Origin: JANQFM01 sp035471925
Lineage (GTDB): Bacteria; Acidobacteriota; UBA6911; RPQK01; DATIPO01
DNA length: 64,000 nucleotides
Direction: 5' to 3'
NCBI GenBank assembly: GCA_035471925.1
Contig: DATIPO010000005.1
Coordinates: forward strand, 1-64,000
Part shown: positions 26,063 to 35,006 of the stretch, in pieces
Layout: each line of letters opens with the position of its first letter
Position numbering within the stretch: the stretch's first letter is position 1
Position numbers and translations under genes: made by a program
Notes under the pieces: model-generated
What the model was told of the DNA's origin: nothing
The model's input: only the letters and a program-made list of their open reading frames with translations
The model's database searches: none

Positions 26063-27044
26063 GTCCCTAAAAGCCCGTGATCCTCTGCTCGAAGTCCGCC
26101 AGTTGTCTGTACAGGCGGGCGGCGCCGAGGGGCCGCCTGTGCCTATTCTCAGGGGCGTCGATCTTTCCATCTACCCTGGCGAGGCTCACGGATTGGTGGG
26201 CGAATCAGGCAGTGGCAAAACCACTTTGGGGCGGGCTCTCCTGCGCCTCCAGTCCCATTCCCAGTTCCAGATGCAAGGCGAGATCTGGTTCCAAGGCCAA
26301 GACCTGCCGGCTTTGGCCGAGAGGGAGATGCGACGGCTGAGAGGACCGTCTATCGCCTACATCCCACAGGACGCACAGAGTTCTCTGAATCCGCACCAGC
26401 GCATCGCAAGCCAGTTTCTGGAGATGCTTTGGGTCCATACCGCTTTGGACGCCGGGCAGAGGCGGCAGCGTGCTCAGGACTCCTTGAAAGAGGTCGGGCT
26501 TTCCGAGAGCCGCCAGGTTCTGCGCGCCTATCCCCACCAGTTGTCGGTTGGGATGGCCCAGCGGGTTCTTATCGCCATGGCCCTGGCTCTGAAGCCCCAA
26601 CTGCTGCTGGCCGACGAGCCAACCTCGTCTTTGGACATCGTCAGCTCAGATCGCGTCACGGCCTTACTGGCCGATCTCAACCGCACGAGCGGTCTGACCA
26701 TTCTTCTCATCACCCATGATTTCGAGGTGCTTTTCAAGGTCGCCCAGCGGGTCAGCGTGATGTACGGTGGAGAGATCGTCGAGCAAGGACCCATGCAATT
26801 ACTGAGGCGCCAGCCCAGCCATCCCTACACCCGGGCACTGTTGGCTGCCCGCATGCTGCCAGGGGCTGAAGGGCTTGCCATTGCCGGCGAAGCGCCGGAA
26901 CCCCGGGCCTTGCCGCCGGGATGCGTTTTCCATCCGCGCTGCCCGGAGGCCGATGCTCTTTGCTCCCGGCAGCACCCGCAGGAGACGGCGCTCGGAGACG
27001 ATCATTCGGTTCGCTGTCTGCGCCGGGAGGAGGAGGCGCCATGA
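26025..27044 (+). CDS. Oligopeptide/dipeptide ABC transporter ATPase (OppD/DppD type)
   Basis: A 339-residue ATPase: Walker A GLVGESGSGKTTLGRALLRL, signature HQLSVGMAQRVLIAMALALK, Walker B LLLADEPTSSLDIV, and the OppD-type C-terminal domain with its cysteine cluster (CVFHPRCPEADALC). It powers uptake of peptides or nickel-like substrates. The start is uncertain: ATG 26025 (used here) overlaps the mutase gene by 38 bp and has no clear Shine-Dalgarno; a TTG at 26052 is possible. It overlaps the next ATPase by ATGA. No permease or binding protein adjoins it. Confidence 0.82.
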   Translation: MSLENIKKPLSSKSLKARDPLLEVRQLSVQAGGAEGPPVPILRGVDLSIYPGEAHGLVGESGSGKTTLGRALLRLQSHSQFQMQGEIWFQGQDLPALAEREMRRLRGPSIAYIPQDAQSSLNPHQRIASQFLEMLWVHTALDAGQRRQRAQDSLKEVGLSESRQVLRAYPHQLSVGMAQRVLIAMALALKPQLLLADEPTSSLDIVSSDRVTALLADLNRTSGLTILLITHDFEVLFKVAQRVSVMYGGEIVEQGPMQLLRRQPSHPYTRALLAARMLPGAEGLAIAGEAPEPRALPPGCVFHPRCPEADALCSRQHPQETALGDDHSVRCLRREEEAP

Positions 27045-27813
27045 GGGCGGTCCTGGAAGTCCGCGACCTGAGTCTCTCCTTCCGGCAAGACCACAGCCTC
27101 CTTTCCTCCCGAAGCCAAGCTCTTCAACACCGCTCGGTTCTCCGAGGTGTTTCCTTTCAGCTTCAGGCCGGCGAAGCATTAGGACTGGTGGGCGAGTCGG
27201 GTTGCGGCAAGACCTCCTTGGCCCGCTGCGTCCTGGGCGTTCAGAAGCCCGATTCGGGCGAGATCATCCACGCCTCCCAGGAGAAAGGCAAGACCCAAGC
27301 CGTCTTCCAGGATCCTCTGGCCTCCTTGAATCCCCTTATGAAGGTCAGAGACTTGATCCTGGAACCCATGCGCATCAGCGGGTGGGGGTTGTCGCGGCTG
27401 GAATGCTCGGCCCGCGTGGAGGAACTGCTGGAGGCGGTTTCCCTGCCGTCCAGCGTCTTGGAGCGCAAGCCGTCCCAGCTCTCCTCGGGACAGCGCCAGC
27501 GGGTGGCGGTGGCCCGTGCACTGGCCACCGACCCAGAGGTTCTGGTGGCCGACGAACCCACCTCCGCCCTCGATGCATCTTTGCGGGTTCAGATCCTTGA
27601 GTTGCTGCGCACGGCCCAGCAAGAGCGGGGACTTGCCTTGCTCATGGCGACGCATGATCTGCTGGCGGCGGCCCGCTATTGCGACCGCATTGCCGTCCTC
27701 TACCAGGGTGAGCTTGTGGAAACGCTGTCTCCCGGCCAATTGATGGACTCGCCCAAGCATCCCTACACCAGGCGGCTCTCGCAATTGGCATTCAAGGGCG
27801 GGGTGGAGCGGGT

Positions 27814-27817
<4 letters not shown>
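27041..27817 (+). CDS. Oligopeptide/dipeptide ABC transporter ATPase (OppF/DppF type)
   Basis: A 258-residue ATPase with GLVGESGCGKTSLARCVLGV (Walker A), SQLSSGQRQRVAVARALATD (signature) and VLVADEPTSALDASLR (Walker B). It ends at KHPYTRRLSQLAFKG, lacking the cysteine-bearing C-terminal domain of full OppF. The ATG overlaps the previous gene's stop and GGAGGAGGCGCC precedes it. It is expected to pair with the OppD-like subunit as the heterodimeric motor; the membrane subunits must lie elsewhere. Its last 4 bp overlap the end of the convergent ATPase gene. Confidence 0.82.
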
Positions 27818-28536
<719 letters not shown>

Positions 28537-28539
28537 GGA

Positions 28540-29931
28540 CTAGTCCTCGCTTTCCTTCTCGGTCCTCACCGCGTCGCCATCTTCCAAGTTGCGTAAAGCC
28601 CGATAGCTTCCGGTCACGATCTTATCACCTTCGTTCAGCCCTGAAAGGACCTCGATTCTGATCTCGCCGGTGATCCCGGTCTTGACCGGCACGAAGTTCG
28701 CTTTGTCGTCTTCGATGCGGAAGACACCTTCCCGGTCGAGTTTCTCTTCTTCAGACTCATCTTGGTCACTGTTGGCCGAGTCTTTTTCCGGGGAGGTTTC
28801 CCGCAAGGTCAGGGCCTGGATGGGGATGGTCAAAACATTCTCCCGCACCGCCGTCGTGATTTCAGCGGTGCAACTCAGGCCCGGCCTGAGACTGAGCGGC
28901 GGATCGTCAAGCTGAACGATGACCCGAAAGTCTTTGGCTTCCTGACCCGTGCTCTGAATCGCCGAGCTGCCCACTTCGGTGACGCGTCCCCTCAACGGCC
29001 TGTCGGGGAGAGCGTCAACCAACACTTCAGCCTCCTGGCCCAGTTCGACGTTGACGATGTCGGTTTCGTCAACCTCGACTTCGGCTTCGATAACCGACAA
29101 GTCGGCAATCACCATCAAGGTCGCCGAGGGGTTGTTCAGAGTGCCGGGAACCGCGCGCTCTCCGATTTCCACGTTCATCTGAGTGATCACTCCGCTGAGA
29201 GGAGAGCGGATGGTTGTCTTGGAGAACTCGTCTTTCTGGCGCTCCAGATTGGCCTCGCTCTGGCGGACGCGCTTGAGCGTGTTCTGATAGCGGATGTTCT
29301 CCTGCTCCAGGGCCAGTTTGCCGACGGTCAACTGGGCCTTGGCCTGACCCAGCGAGAGGTCGGCCGACGTCAGAGCGGTTTCAGCCGCGATGAGATCGTT
29401 TCTGGCTTGGTCGTAGGCGTCTCTGGAAATCAGCCGGTCCTCGTGCATCTGCTGCTTGCGTTCGAAGGCCCGCTTGGCGATCTCATAGTTCTGGCGGGCT
29501 TTCTGCAGTTCGGCTTCAGCCTTGCTGACGGAAGCCTCATCGCGCTCCACCATGCTTTCCTGCACCCTGACCTGAGCAGCTTGGTTCTCAGAATCGGCTT
29601 CCGCGATCTCGAAAGAAGCTTGTTCGGCAACCGTCGCCAACTCAAGCTGCTTGGGGTTGATTCTCAGCAGAAGATCGCCTTTTTGGACGCGGTCACCCTC
29701 CTTGACGTAGAGGTGGGTGATGATGCCCGTGATCTCGGACTGCAGCTCGACGTATTCCTTAGGCCGGATTTCACCTGTCGCGGTCACGACCGACACCAGG
29801 CGTTCGGTGCGTTGGACTTCTTCGCTCTCGACCCGCACCCCTACGCCCCGATCGGCCATGAAGTAATAGGCCACCGCTCCAAGCCAAAAAAGCAACACCA
29901 CCAGCACCAGTATGATGATCAGTTTCTTCAT
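28540..29931 (-). CDS. MacA-like periplasmic adaptor (RND/HlyD family)
   Basis: A 463-residue membrane-fusion protein. The ATG ending at 29931 follows GGGGAAGTGGA and opens with one membrane anchor (KKLIIILVLVVLLFWLGAVA). The lipoyl half-motif EYVELQSEITGIITHLYVKE, a long alpha-hairpin coiled coil (about residues 100-260, rich in Glu/Gln/Ala), the second lipoyl half TIRSPLSGVITQMNVEIGER and a beta-barrel follow. A charged Asp/Ser/Glu insert (EKDSANSDQDESEEEKLDRE) precedes the membrane-proximal end. It would connect an inner-membrane ABC exporter to the outer membrane. Paired with the ATPase downstream. Confidence 0.87.
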   Translation of the reverse strand: MKKLIIILVLVVLLFWLGAVAYYFMADRGVGVRVESEEVQRTERLVSVVTATGEIRPKEYVELQSEITGIITHLYVKEGDRVQKGDLLLRINPKQLELATVAEQASFEIAEADSENQAAQVRVQESMVERDEASVSKAEAELQKARQNYEIAKRAFERKQQMHEDRLISRDAYDQARNDLIAAETALTSADLSLGQAKAQLTVGKLALEQENIRYQNTLKRVRQSEANLERQKDEFSKTTIRSPLSGVITQMNVEIGERAVPGTLNNPSATLMVIADLSVIEAEVEVDETDIVNVELGQEAEVLVDALPDRPLRGRVTEVGSSAIQSTGQEAKDFRVIVQLDDPPLSLRPGLSCTAEITTAVRENVLTIPIQALTLRETSPEKDSANSDQDESEEEKLDREGVFRIEDDKANFVPVKTGITGEIRIEVLSGLNEGDKIVTGSYRALRNLEDGDAVRTEKESED

Positions 29932-30101
29932 TCCACTTCCCCGATTGACGGCGCGCTCTCGCGGAGGCTCTGTTCCGGTTGCACCCCAGCATTGTGACTG
30001 CAAGGCGGACCTGCTTCAAGCAACGAGAGCAGAAAATCATTCATCGCATTCCTATCGTACGCTCCGGAGGGCCATCTCATTCGCTTGCCCGGGCAAGGAG
30101 T

Positions 30102-30110
30102 TGCTATCCT
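30102..30110 (+). promoter_or_regulatory. Extended -10 element of moeA
   Basis: TGCTATCCT fits TGNTANNNT and ends 6 nt before the moeA ATG. An AAGGAG exists further upstream but 16 nt from the ATG, too far for normal pairing. Confidence 0.5.
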
Positions 30111-30116
30111 AGCGGC

Positions 30117-31349
30117 ATGCTCTTGCCCTATCAGGACGCCCTCGATCGGCTGCTGGCGGCTGTGCCCCCTCCCCAGGCCGCGTTGGTGTCGTTGCGGGAG
30201 GCCTCGGGCAAAGTCCTGGCCGAGGACGTCCGGGCTGATCACGACGTGCCCCCTTTCGACAAGTCCTGCATGGACGGCTACGCTTTGCGCGCCGCCGACT
30301 TGGATCGCCTTCCCCGCAGGCTTCAAGTGGTGGGGACGCGCGCCGCGGGACGTCTTGAGGACCAGCTCAGAGTCGGCCCGGGCCAAGCCGTGCAGATCAT
30401 GACGGGAGCGCCCCTTGCTGAAGGCGCCGACGCCGTGCAGATGGTGGAAAAGACCCGCTCCGTTTCAGAGCACGAGGTGGAGATCGAGGAGGGGCTTTCG
30501 CCCGGACTGAACGTGGCGTCCCAAGGAAGCGAAGTGAGCAAGGGAGAGGTGGTCCTCAAAGCAGGCCGGCTGATCCGTCCCGCTGAAATTGCCGTCCTGG
30601 CGGCCTTCGGGATCAGCCGGCCCAAGGTTTTCCGCACCCCGAGGGTGGCTATTTTCACTACCGGCGATGAACTGGTGGACGTCGAGGCGTCGCTCCAGCC
30701 CGGGCAGATCCGCAACAGCAACGCCTGGATGTTGGCGGCCCAGTGTGCGCGCCTGGGGCTGCGGGCCGAGGTCCAAGAAGTGGTGCCGGACGCACCGGAG
30801 GCCGTGGAGAAGGCGTTGACCCGGGCTCTCGAATACGATGCGGCGCTTTTTTCCGGCGGAGTGTCGGCTGGCGAATTCGATTTCGTCCACAAAGTGCTGG
30901 GGGAGGCGGGCGTGGAGGTCCTTTTTCACAAAGTGGCCATCAAGCCCGGCAAGCCCTTTCTGGCCGCCGTGGCCCCCGAGGGCAAGATGATCCTGGGACT
31001 GCCCGGCAATCCAGTTTCTGCTTTCGTGACCTTCGAGGTGCTGGCCCGTCCCGCTCTGGGACGCTGGATGGGCCTGTCGGTGCCACACCTGCTCTCCGTG
31101 ACGGGACGGCTGGCAGGGGAAGTCCGCCAGCGTCCGGGACGCCTTTTCTTCAAGCCGGCGCACACCCGCTGGAGCGGCTCGGAGTGGATCATCGAGCCCA
31201 TCGAAACCCGTGGTTCGGCGGACATCACGGGATTCTCACCGGCCGATTCGCTGCTCCTGGTCCCCGCCGAGTGCGATGTCATTGCCGCCCAATCCCAAGC
31301 CGAAGCCTGGCTGCTGCCGGGATACGCCGATTCTCGAGGTACGCCATGA
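30117..31349 (+). CDS. moeA: Molybdopterin molybdenumtransferase
   Basis: A 410-residue MoeA. It shows PYQDALDRLLAAVPPPQAAL, the conserved DVPPFDKSCMDGYALRA, VQIMTGAPLAEGADAVQMVE, the MoaB/Mog-like central domain with IFTTGDELVD and AALFSGGVSAGEFDFV, and VAIKPGKPFLAAVAPE with GLPGNPVSAFVTFEV. It inserts molybdenum into adenylylated molybdopterin. The ATG overlaps nothing upstream; the stop overlaps the moaC start (ATGA). Leaderless expression is suggested by the -10 directly ahead. Confidence 0.94.
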   Translation: MLLPYQDALDRLLAAVPPPQAALVSLREASGKVLAEDVRADHDVPPFDKSCMDGYALRAADLDRLPRRLQVVGTRAAGRLEDQLRVGPGQAVQIMTGAPLAEGADAVQMVEKTRSVSEHEVEIEEGLSPGLNVASQGSEVSKGEVVLKAGRLIRPAEIAVLAAFGISRPKVFRTPRVAIFTTGDELVDVEASLQPGQIRNSNAWMLAAQCARLGLRAEVQEVVPDAPEAVEKALTRALEYDAALFSGGVSAGEFDFVHKVLGEAGVEVLFHKVAIKPGKPFLAAVAPEGKMILGLPGNPVSAFVTFEVLARPALGRWMGLSVPHLLSVTGRLAGEVRQRPGRLFFKPAHTRWSGSEWIIEPIETRGSADITGFSPADSLLLVPAECDVIAAQSQAEAWLLPGYADSRGTP

Positions 31350-31819
31350 GTTCTTTCAGCCATATTGACGATCAAGGCCGGGCCCGCATGGTCGACATCA
31401 GCGGCAAGCCCCGCCTTCACCGGACGGCCATCGCCGAAGGCCATCTCTATCTCCAACCCCGGACCGTTGAGCTCATACGCCGTCAAAGCCTTCCCAAGGG
31501 CGACCCTTTCGAGGTGGCCCGAGTCGCCGCTATCCAAGCCGCCAAGCGCACCAGCGGGCTGATTCCTCTCTGCCATGATCTGCAGCTCGACTTTGCCGAC
31601 GTCGAAATCGAGTTGCTCGATGACTCCTGGAGAATCCGCTCCCAAGTCTCCTGCCATCGCGCCACGGGCGTTGAAATGGAGGCGTTGACAGCCGTCAGCG
31701 TGGCGGCCTTGACGCTCTACGACATGTGCAAGGCCGTCGACAAGCAAATGCGGATTGGCGAAATCCGCCTCATCGAGAAGCGGAAGGAGACTCCTGGTCA
31801 GGACCAGTCATCGACTTGA
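31346..31819 (+). CDS. moaC: Cyclic pyranopterin monophosphate synthase
   Basis: A 157-residue MoaC: SHIDDQGRARMVDISGKPRL, AAKRTSGLIPLCHDLQLDF and the signature GVEMEALTAVSVAALTLYDM followed by CKAVDKQM. It completes the first step of molybdenum cofactor synthesis with MoaA, which is not in the window. Translationally coupled to moeA. The last 50 bp overlap the 3' end of the convergent glycosyltransferase gene, an unusually long convergent overlap; both reading frames look intact. Confidence 0.94.
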   Translation: MSSFSHIDDQGRARMVDISGKPRLHRTAIAEGHLYLQPRTVELIRRQSLPKGDPFEVARVAAIQAAKRTSGLIPLCHDLQLDFADVEIELLDDSWRIRSQVSCHRATGVEMEALTAVSVAALTLYDMCKAVDKQMRIGEIRLIEKRKETPGQDQSST

Positions 31820-33131
31820 CCCAAACCCACAGATCGCGGAACAGCAGTGCGTAGAAGGGCAAATACTCGATCCACAGGAGCCACACCCGCTCCTCCACTT
31901 GGGGGTAGTTGAACCAGTATCCCAAGTAGCTGAGGAAGGATGCTGCCGCCAGCCAAAGTCCGGCCCAGAAACGCAGTCCCAGGATCAAGTAGAGGGCCAG
32001 CCCCCAGGACGTGTACCAGGGATGCACGGCGTAGGAGCAGGCATAGAAGAACATCAGGACGAAATAGAGGGAAGCGGCCAGACTGATCACCGTCTGGCGC
32101 GGGTCCTCCCGCTTGGAGCGACGCCACAGCGCCTGGGCCAGCAGCAGTAGGCAGGCGCCGGCGAAGATCTGCTCAGCCCTGGCCAGGATGTCCGGCCGAT
32201 CAGCCTCGTAGATGAGAAAGAAGGGAGAATTGAAGCGCCACTTTTGATGATACGTGTCGGAGATGGCCGCGAAAGCCTCCCAGGTGGCGCGCATCTCTCC
32301 CTTCCAGACGAAGAACAACAGCAGCGGGAGCGAGAGAGCGGCACCCGCCCACAACAGAAAGCGCAGCGAAGGACGTCCGCCACGGATCTTCATCCAAAAC
32401 CAGGGCAAGGAAATCAAGGGCGTCAGTTTGGTCAGCGAGGAAAGTCCCAGCAGCATCGGCGAGAGAGCCCCTTTACCGCCCCCGCTGCGCTTCAGAGCCG
32501 CCGGCAAGAACAGCAGGGCTTCCACCCACAGGGCGGAAGTGACCAAGTCCAGGTGGGCCGAAGAGTAGAATTCCAGCACCACGAGCGGATTGAGGAGCCA
32601 CAGCGCCCAATCCTGGGGCTGCCTGAACCCGGTTTGCCAGCAAGCCGACAGCAGTCCCGCCTCGAAGATCAGCAGCAGTATCTTCCATCCCGCCACCGAA
32701 GGTCCCCACAACAGATGGTTGAGGAGGAAAAGGAACTGGGCCAGGGGCGGATAGACAGAGGTGCGGTCGGTGTGGGCCATCTGGCGGTAGAGATTGGGGT
32801 GTCTCGCCTGAGCTTGCGGCCGGTCTTGCGGCGCCAGCAGGTAGGGGTTTTCGCCCTCAGCCATGAGCGCGCCGTCCCACAGATAGCGGTAGGCGTCCTC
32901 AGACAGACCGGGAGCCACAGGAATCCACATGACCCGCAGCAGGAGGGATACCGCCACCAGCCAGCCCAGGCTCAAGCGCTGTCGCCGCAGCAGAAACCAG
33001 GCCGCGGCCGCCGCCAAGTAGAAGCCCCCCACGCCTGCCAGGAACCAAGGGGCGTGGGGCCGGAAGGGCCAGAGAAACATCAACCCCACTTGGAGACCAA
33101 CCAGCACAACTGCCAACACCGCCCCGGACAT
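31770..33131 (-). CDS. Polytopic membrane glycosyltransferase, GT-C type
   Basis: A 453-residue protein with about ten to twelve hydrophobic segments. Near the N-terminus it carries GLSEDAYRYLWDGALMAEGE, with the acidic pair after the first helices typical of GT-C polyprenyl-phosphate-sugar mannosyl- or glucosyltransferases, then NPYLLAP and TSVYPPLAQFLFLLNHLLWG, as seen in the alpha-mannosyltransferase (MptA/GT87-like) group. It would transfer a sugar from a polyprenyl-phosphate donor on the outer face of the inner membrane. The ATG ending at 33131 has TACAAT 6 nt upstream and no Shine-Dalgarno. Acceptor unknown. Confidence 0.7.
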   Translation of the reverse strand: MSGAVLAVVLVGLQVGLMFLWPFRPHAPWFLAGVGGFYLAAAAAWFLLRRQRLSLGWLVAVSLLLRVMWIPVAPGLSEDAYRYLWDGALMAEGENPYLLAPQDRPQAQARHPNLYRQMAHTDRTSVYPPLAQFLFLLNHLLWGPSVAGWKILLLIFEAGLLSACWQTGFRQPQDWALWLLNPLVVLEFYSSAHLDLVTSALWVEALLFLPAALKRSGGGKGALSPMLLGLSSLTKLTPLISLPWFWMKIRGGRPSLRFLLWAGAALSLPLLLFFVWKGEMRATWEAFAAISDTYHQKWRFNSPFFLIYEADRPDILARAEQIFAGACLLLLAQALWRRSKREDPRQTVISLAASLYFVLMFFYACSYAVHPWYTSWGLALYLILGLRFWAGLWLAAASFLSYLGYWFNYPQVEERVWLLWIEYLPFYALLFRDLWVWVKSMTGPDQESPSASR

Positions 33132-33137
33132 GGGACG

Positions 33138-33143
33138 ATTGTA
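33138..33143 (-). promoter_or_regulatory. -10 element of the GT-C glycosyltransferase gene
   Basis: TACAAT on the minus strand ends 6 nt before the start codon, another case of the leaderless pattern. Confidence 0.45.
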
Positions 33144-33302
33144 AGGCACTCTGCCGCGGACCGTTTCCAGCCCATTGTCTTCAAGGTGAACGGAGCGTGA
33201 GCGGACCGCATCCCAAAGGACCATGGTTACGACTGAGACGGCAAGATCCAGTCAAGGAAGCGTCCGCAGCCCAACTCGGCTCCGCAGCGGCCAGGAGGGT
33301 CT

Positions 33303-33311
33303 TGCTATACT
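33303..33311 (+). promoter_or_regulatory. Extended -10 element of the VWFA gene
   Basis: TGCTATACT fits TGNTANNNT and ends 7 nt before the GTG start at 33319. Confidence 0.5.
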
Positions 33312-33318
33312 GCTGAGC

Positions 33319-34338
33319 GTGAAACGACATCTCCTGCTCCTATTGATCGCGCTGCTGTGCGCCTCCCCGGCGGCGGCTCAGGAACAGAGCGAACAAGATC
33401 CGCAGCCGGCCCAAGACCCGCCCCAGGGGTTCCGCATCGACGTCAGGGTGGACCAAGTTTTTCTGGCCGTGAGCGCCCGCTCGGCCCAAGGGGGCTTTGT
33501 CGGTGATCTGACGCCCCAGGACATCCGCATCTTCGAGGATGGAGTAGAGCAGGAGATCACCAACTTTTATCAAGACCAGGCTCCCGCCCATGTGGCTCTG
33601 CTCATCGACGCCAGCGGCTCAACCCGCTTCACCCAGAGTTCGATCCAGTCGGCGGCCTACCGGTTCGCTTCGGAATTGGGCGAAGAAGACCGCGTGGCCA
33701 TCATTACTTTCAGTTCCAAGGTCCGCCTCATCCAGGACTGGACCAACGACTTGAAGGAGCTGGACAACAGCCTCAAGTCGATCTGGCCCAAGGGCCAAAC
33801 ACTGCTGCATGACGCCGTTTACCTGGCTTTTGACGACCTTTTCAAAGACGTGGAAGGCAAAAAGGCCATCATCCTGCTTACCGACGGAGTGGACAGCAAC
33901 AGCTACTACCGGAGTGAAGAAGTGCTGCGTTTGGCTCAATCTTCGGAGGCTTCGGTTTACGTGGTTTCTCTTTTGGACGAATACCGCCAGGCAGCCATCG
34001 GATACCGCGCCGAAGCGGCCGCTAGACGCCGACCCGTACCCGAGGAAATGACCGACAGATACATCCGCCAGTCGGAAGGTTTCCTGCGCAAGCTGTCCTA
34101 CACGACCGGCGCCCGCATGTTCCCGGCCGCCGCGGCCACCCACCTGACCGAGATCTACGAGACAGTGGCGCAAGAAATCAAGAACCTCTACTACATTTCC
34201 TACACCCCCACCAACAGCGCCAAAGACGGTACTTGGCGGCGTATTGAGATCGAGTCACCGACCCGTCCAGGGGTGGTGCTGCGCACCCGCCCTGGCTACT
34301 ATGCCGATCCTGACGGGGTCTCCACCGGAAGCCGCTGA
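33319..34338 (+). CDS. Secreted VWFA-domain protein (acidobacterial type)
   Basis: A 339-residue protein from GTG at 33319, starting with a signal peptide (KRHLLLLLIALLCASPAAAQ). Residues about 35-80 hold the FRIDVRVDQVFLAVSARSAQ and DLTPQDIRIFEDGVEQEI strands typical of the VWFA-related acidobacterial domain. The von Willebrand A domain follows with a MIDAS motif (LLIDASGSTRF, i.e. DxSxS) and AIILLTDGVDSNSY. Near the C-terminus IKNLYYISYTPTNSAKDGTW and RTRPGYYA are family marks. It binds a metal and probably a protein ligand in the periplasm or outside; the role is unknown. Such proteins are multiplied in Acidobacteriota and help the taxonomic guess. Confidence 0.82.
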   Translation: MKRHLLLLLIALLCASPAAAQEQSEQDPQPAQDPPQGFRIDVRVDQVFLAVSARSAQGGFVGDLTPQDIRIFEDGVEQEITNFYQDQAPAHVALLIDASGSTRFTQSSIQSAAYRFASELGEEDRVAIITFSSKVRLIQDWTNDLKELDNSLKSIWPKGQTLLHDAVYLAFDDLFKDVEGKKAIILLTDGVDSNSYYRSEEVLRLAQSSEASVYVVSLLDEYRQAAIGYRAEAAARRRPVPEEMTDRYIRQSEGFLRKLSYTTGARMFPAAAATHLTEIYETVAQEIKNLYYISYTPTNSAKDGTWRRIEIESPTRPGVVLRTRPGYYADPDGVSTGSR

Positions 34339-34357
34339 AAAACAGGCCCTTTCAAGG

Positions 34358-34386
34358 TTGACAGCCAACCCCAGCATTGCTACATT
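34358..34386 (+). promoter_or_regulatory. Promoter of the rrf2-suf operon
   Basis: TTGACA (34358-34363) and TACATT (34381-34386) with a 17-bp spacer, a good sigma-70-type promoter, about 100 bp before the regulator start. Confidence 0.65.
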
Positions 34387-34395
34387 ATGTATTTG

Positions 34396-34410
34396 GGACC
34401 GATGAGGTCC
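34396..34410. promoter_or_regulatory. Putative regulator operator 1
   Basis: GGACC-GATGA-GGTCC is a perfect inverted repeat with a 5-bp spacer, at the expected transcription start of the suf promoter. Confidence 0.45.
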
Positions 34411-34431
34411 TATTTCTTAGCGGCGTAAGTA

Positions 34432-34446
34432 GTACCGTTTTGGTAC
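34432..34446. promoter_or_regulatory. Putative regulator operator 2
   Basis: GTACC-GTTTT-GGTAC has the same geometry and inner bases (ACC-N5-GGT) as operator 1, with centres 36 bp apart; likely bound by the Rrf2 regulator encoded next. Confidence 0.45.
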
Positions 34447-34487
34447 GATTGGCCCTTTTCACCCCTCAACGCGGAGCGGCTGAGCTG

Positions 34488-34952
34488 ATGTTGAAAGTAA
34501 GCAAGCAGACCGATTACGGAATCCTCCTTTTGACGGCGATCGTCTCTTCGAGAGACGAGGGGTCTCTCAGCGCCCGGGAGTTGTCAGAGATGACCCACCT
34601 GCCTTTGCCCATGGTGGGGAAGATTCTCAAAGTCCTTTCCCGGGAGGAGATACTCGAGTCGCAGCGGGGTGCCAAAGGCGGGTACAGCTTGGCCCGTCCG
34701 GCTGACGAGATCACTCTGATCGATTTGGTGCGGGCCATCGAGGGACCGGTAGCCATCACTGAATGCATCGAGACGCCGGGCGAGTGCCGACACGAGAACA
34801 ACTGCCCGGTGCAGGTCAATTGGCTCAATATCAACCGGCTGATTCGGGAGGCGCTCAAGGGTATCACCTTATTGGACATGACCCGTCCCAATCAATTGCA
34901 TCAACTGAGCGACGGCTCTCAAAAAAAAGAGCCGGTGGGACTGTCTTCATAG
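34488..34952 (+). CDS. Rrf2-family Fe-S-sensing regulator of the suf operon
   Basis: A 154-residue Rrf2 protein. The winged HTH is in KQTDYGILLLTAIV, ARELSEMTHLPLPMVGKILK and ESQRGAKGGYSLARPADEIT. Three cysteines (CIETPGEC then CRHENNC) match the [2Fe-2S]-binding loop of IscR/SufR-like members. It heads the suf genes in the same direction, so it probably senses cluster status and represses its own operon. An A8 run (34921-34928) and a CGGCTCT/AGAGCCG hairpin lie in the 3' end of its coding region. The longer frame to 34377 has no good start signal. Confidence 0.88.
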   Translation: MLKVSKQTDYGILLLTAIVSSRDEGSLSARELSEMTHLPLPMVGKILKVLSREEILESQRGAKGGYSLARPADEITLIDLVRAIEGPVAITECIETPGECRHENNCPVQVNWLNINRLIREALKGITLLDMTRPNQLHQLSDGSQKKEPVGLSS

Positions 34953-35006
34953 ATTTTTTCTTAAGAAGCAGAGAGCAGCGAATCGAGCAGCGATTAAGGA
35001 GATACG

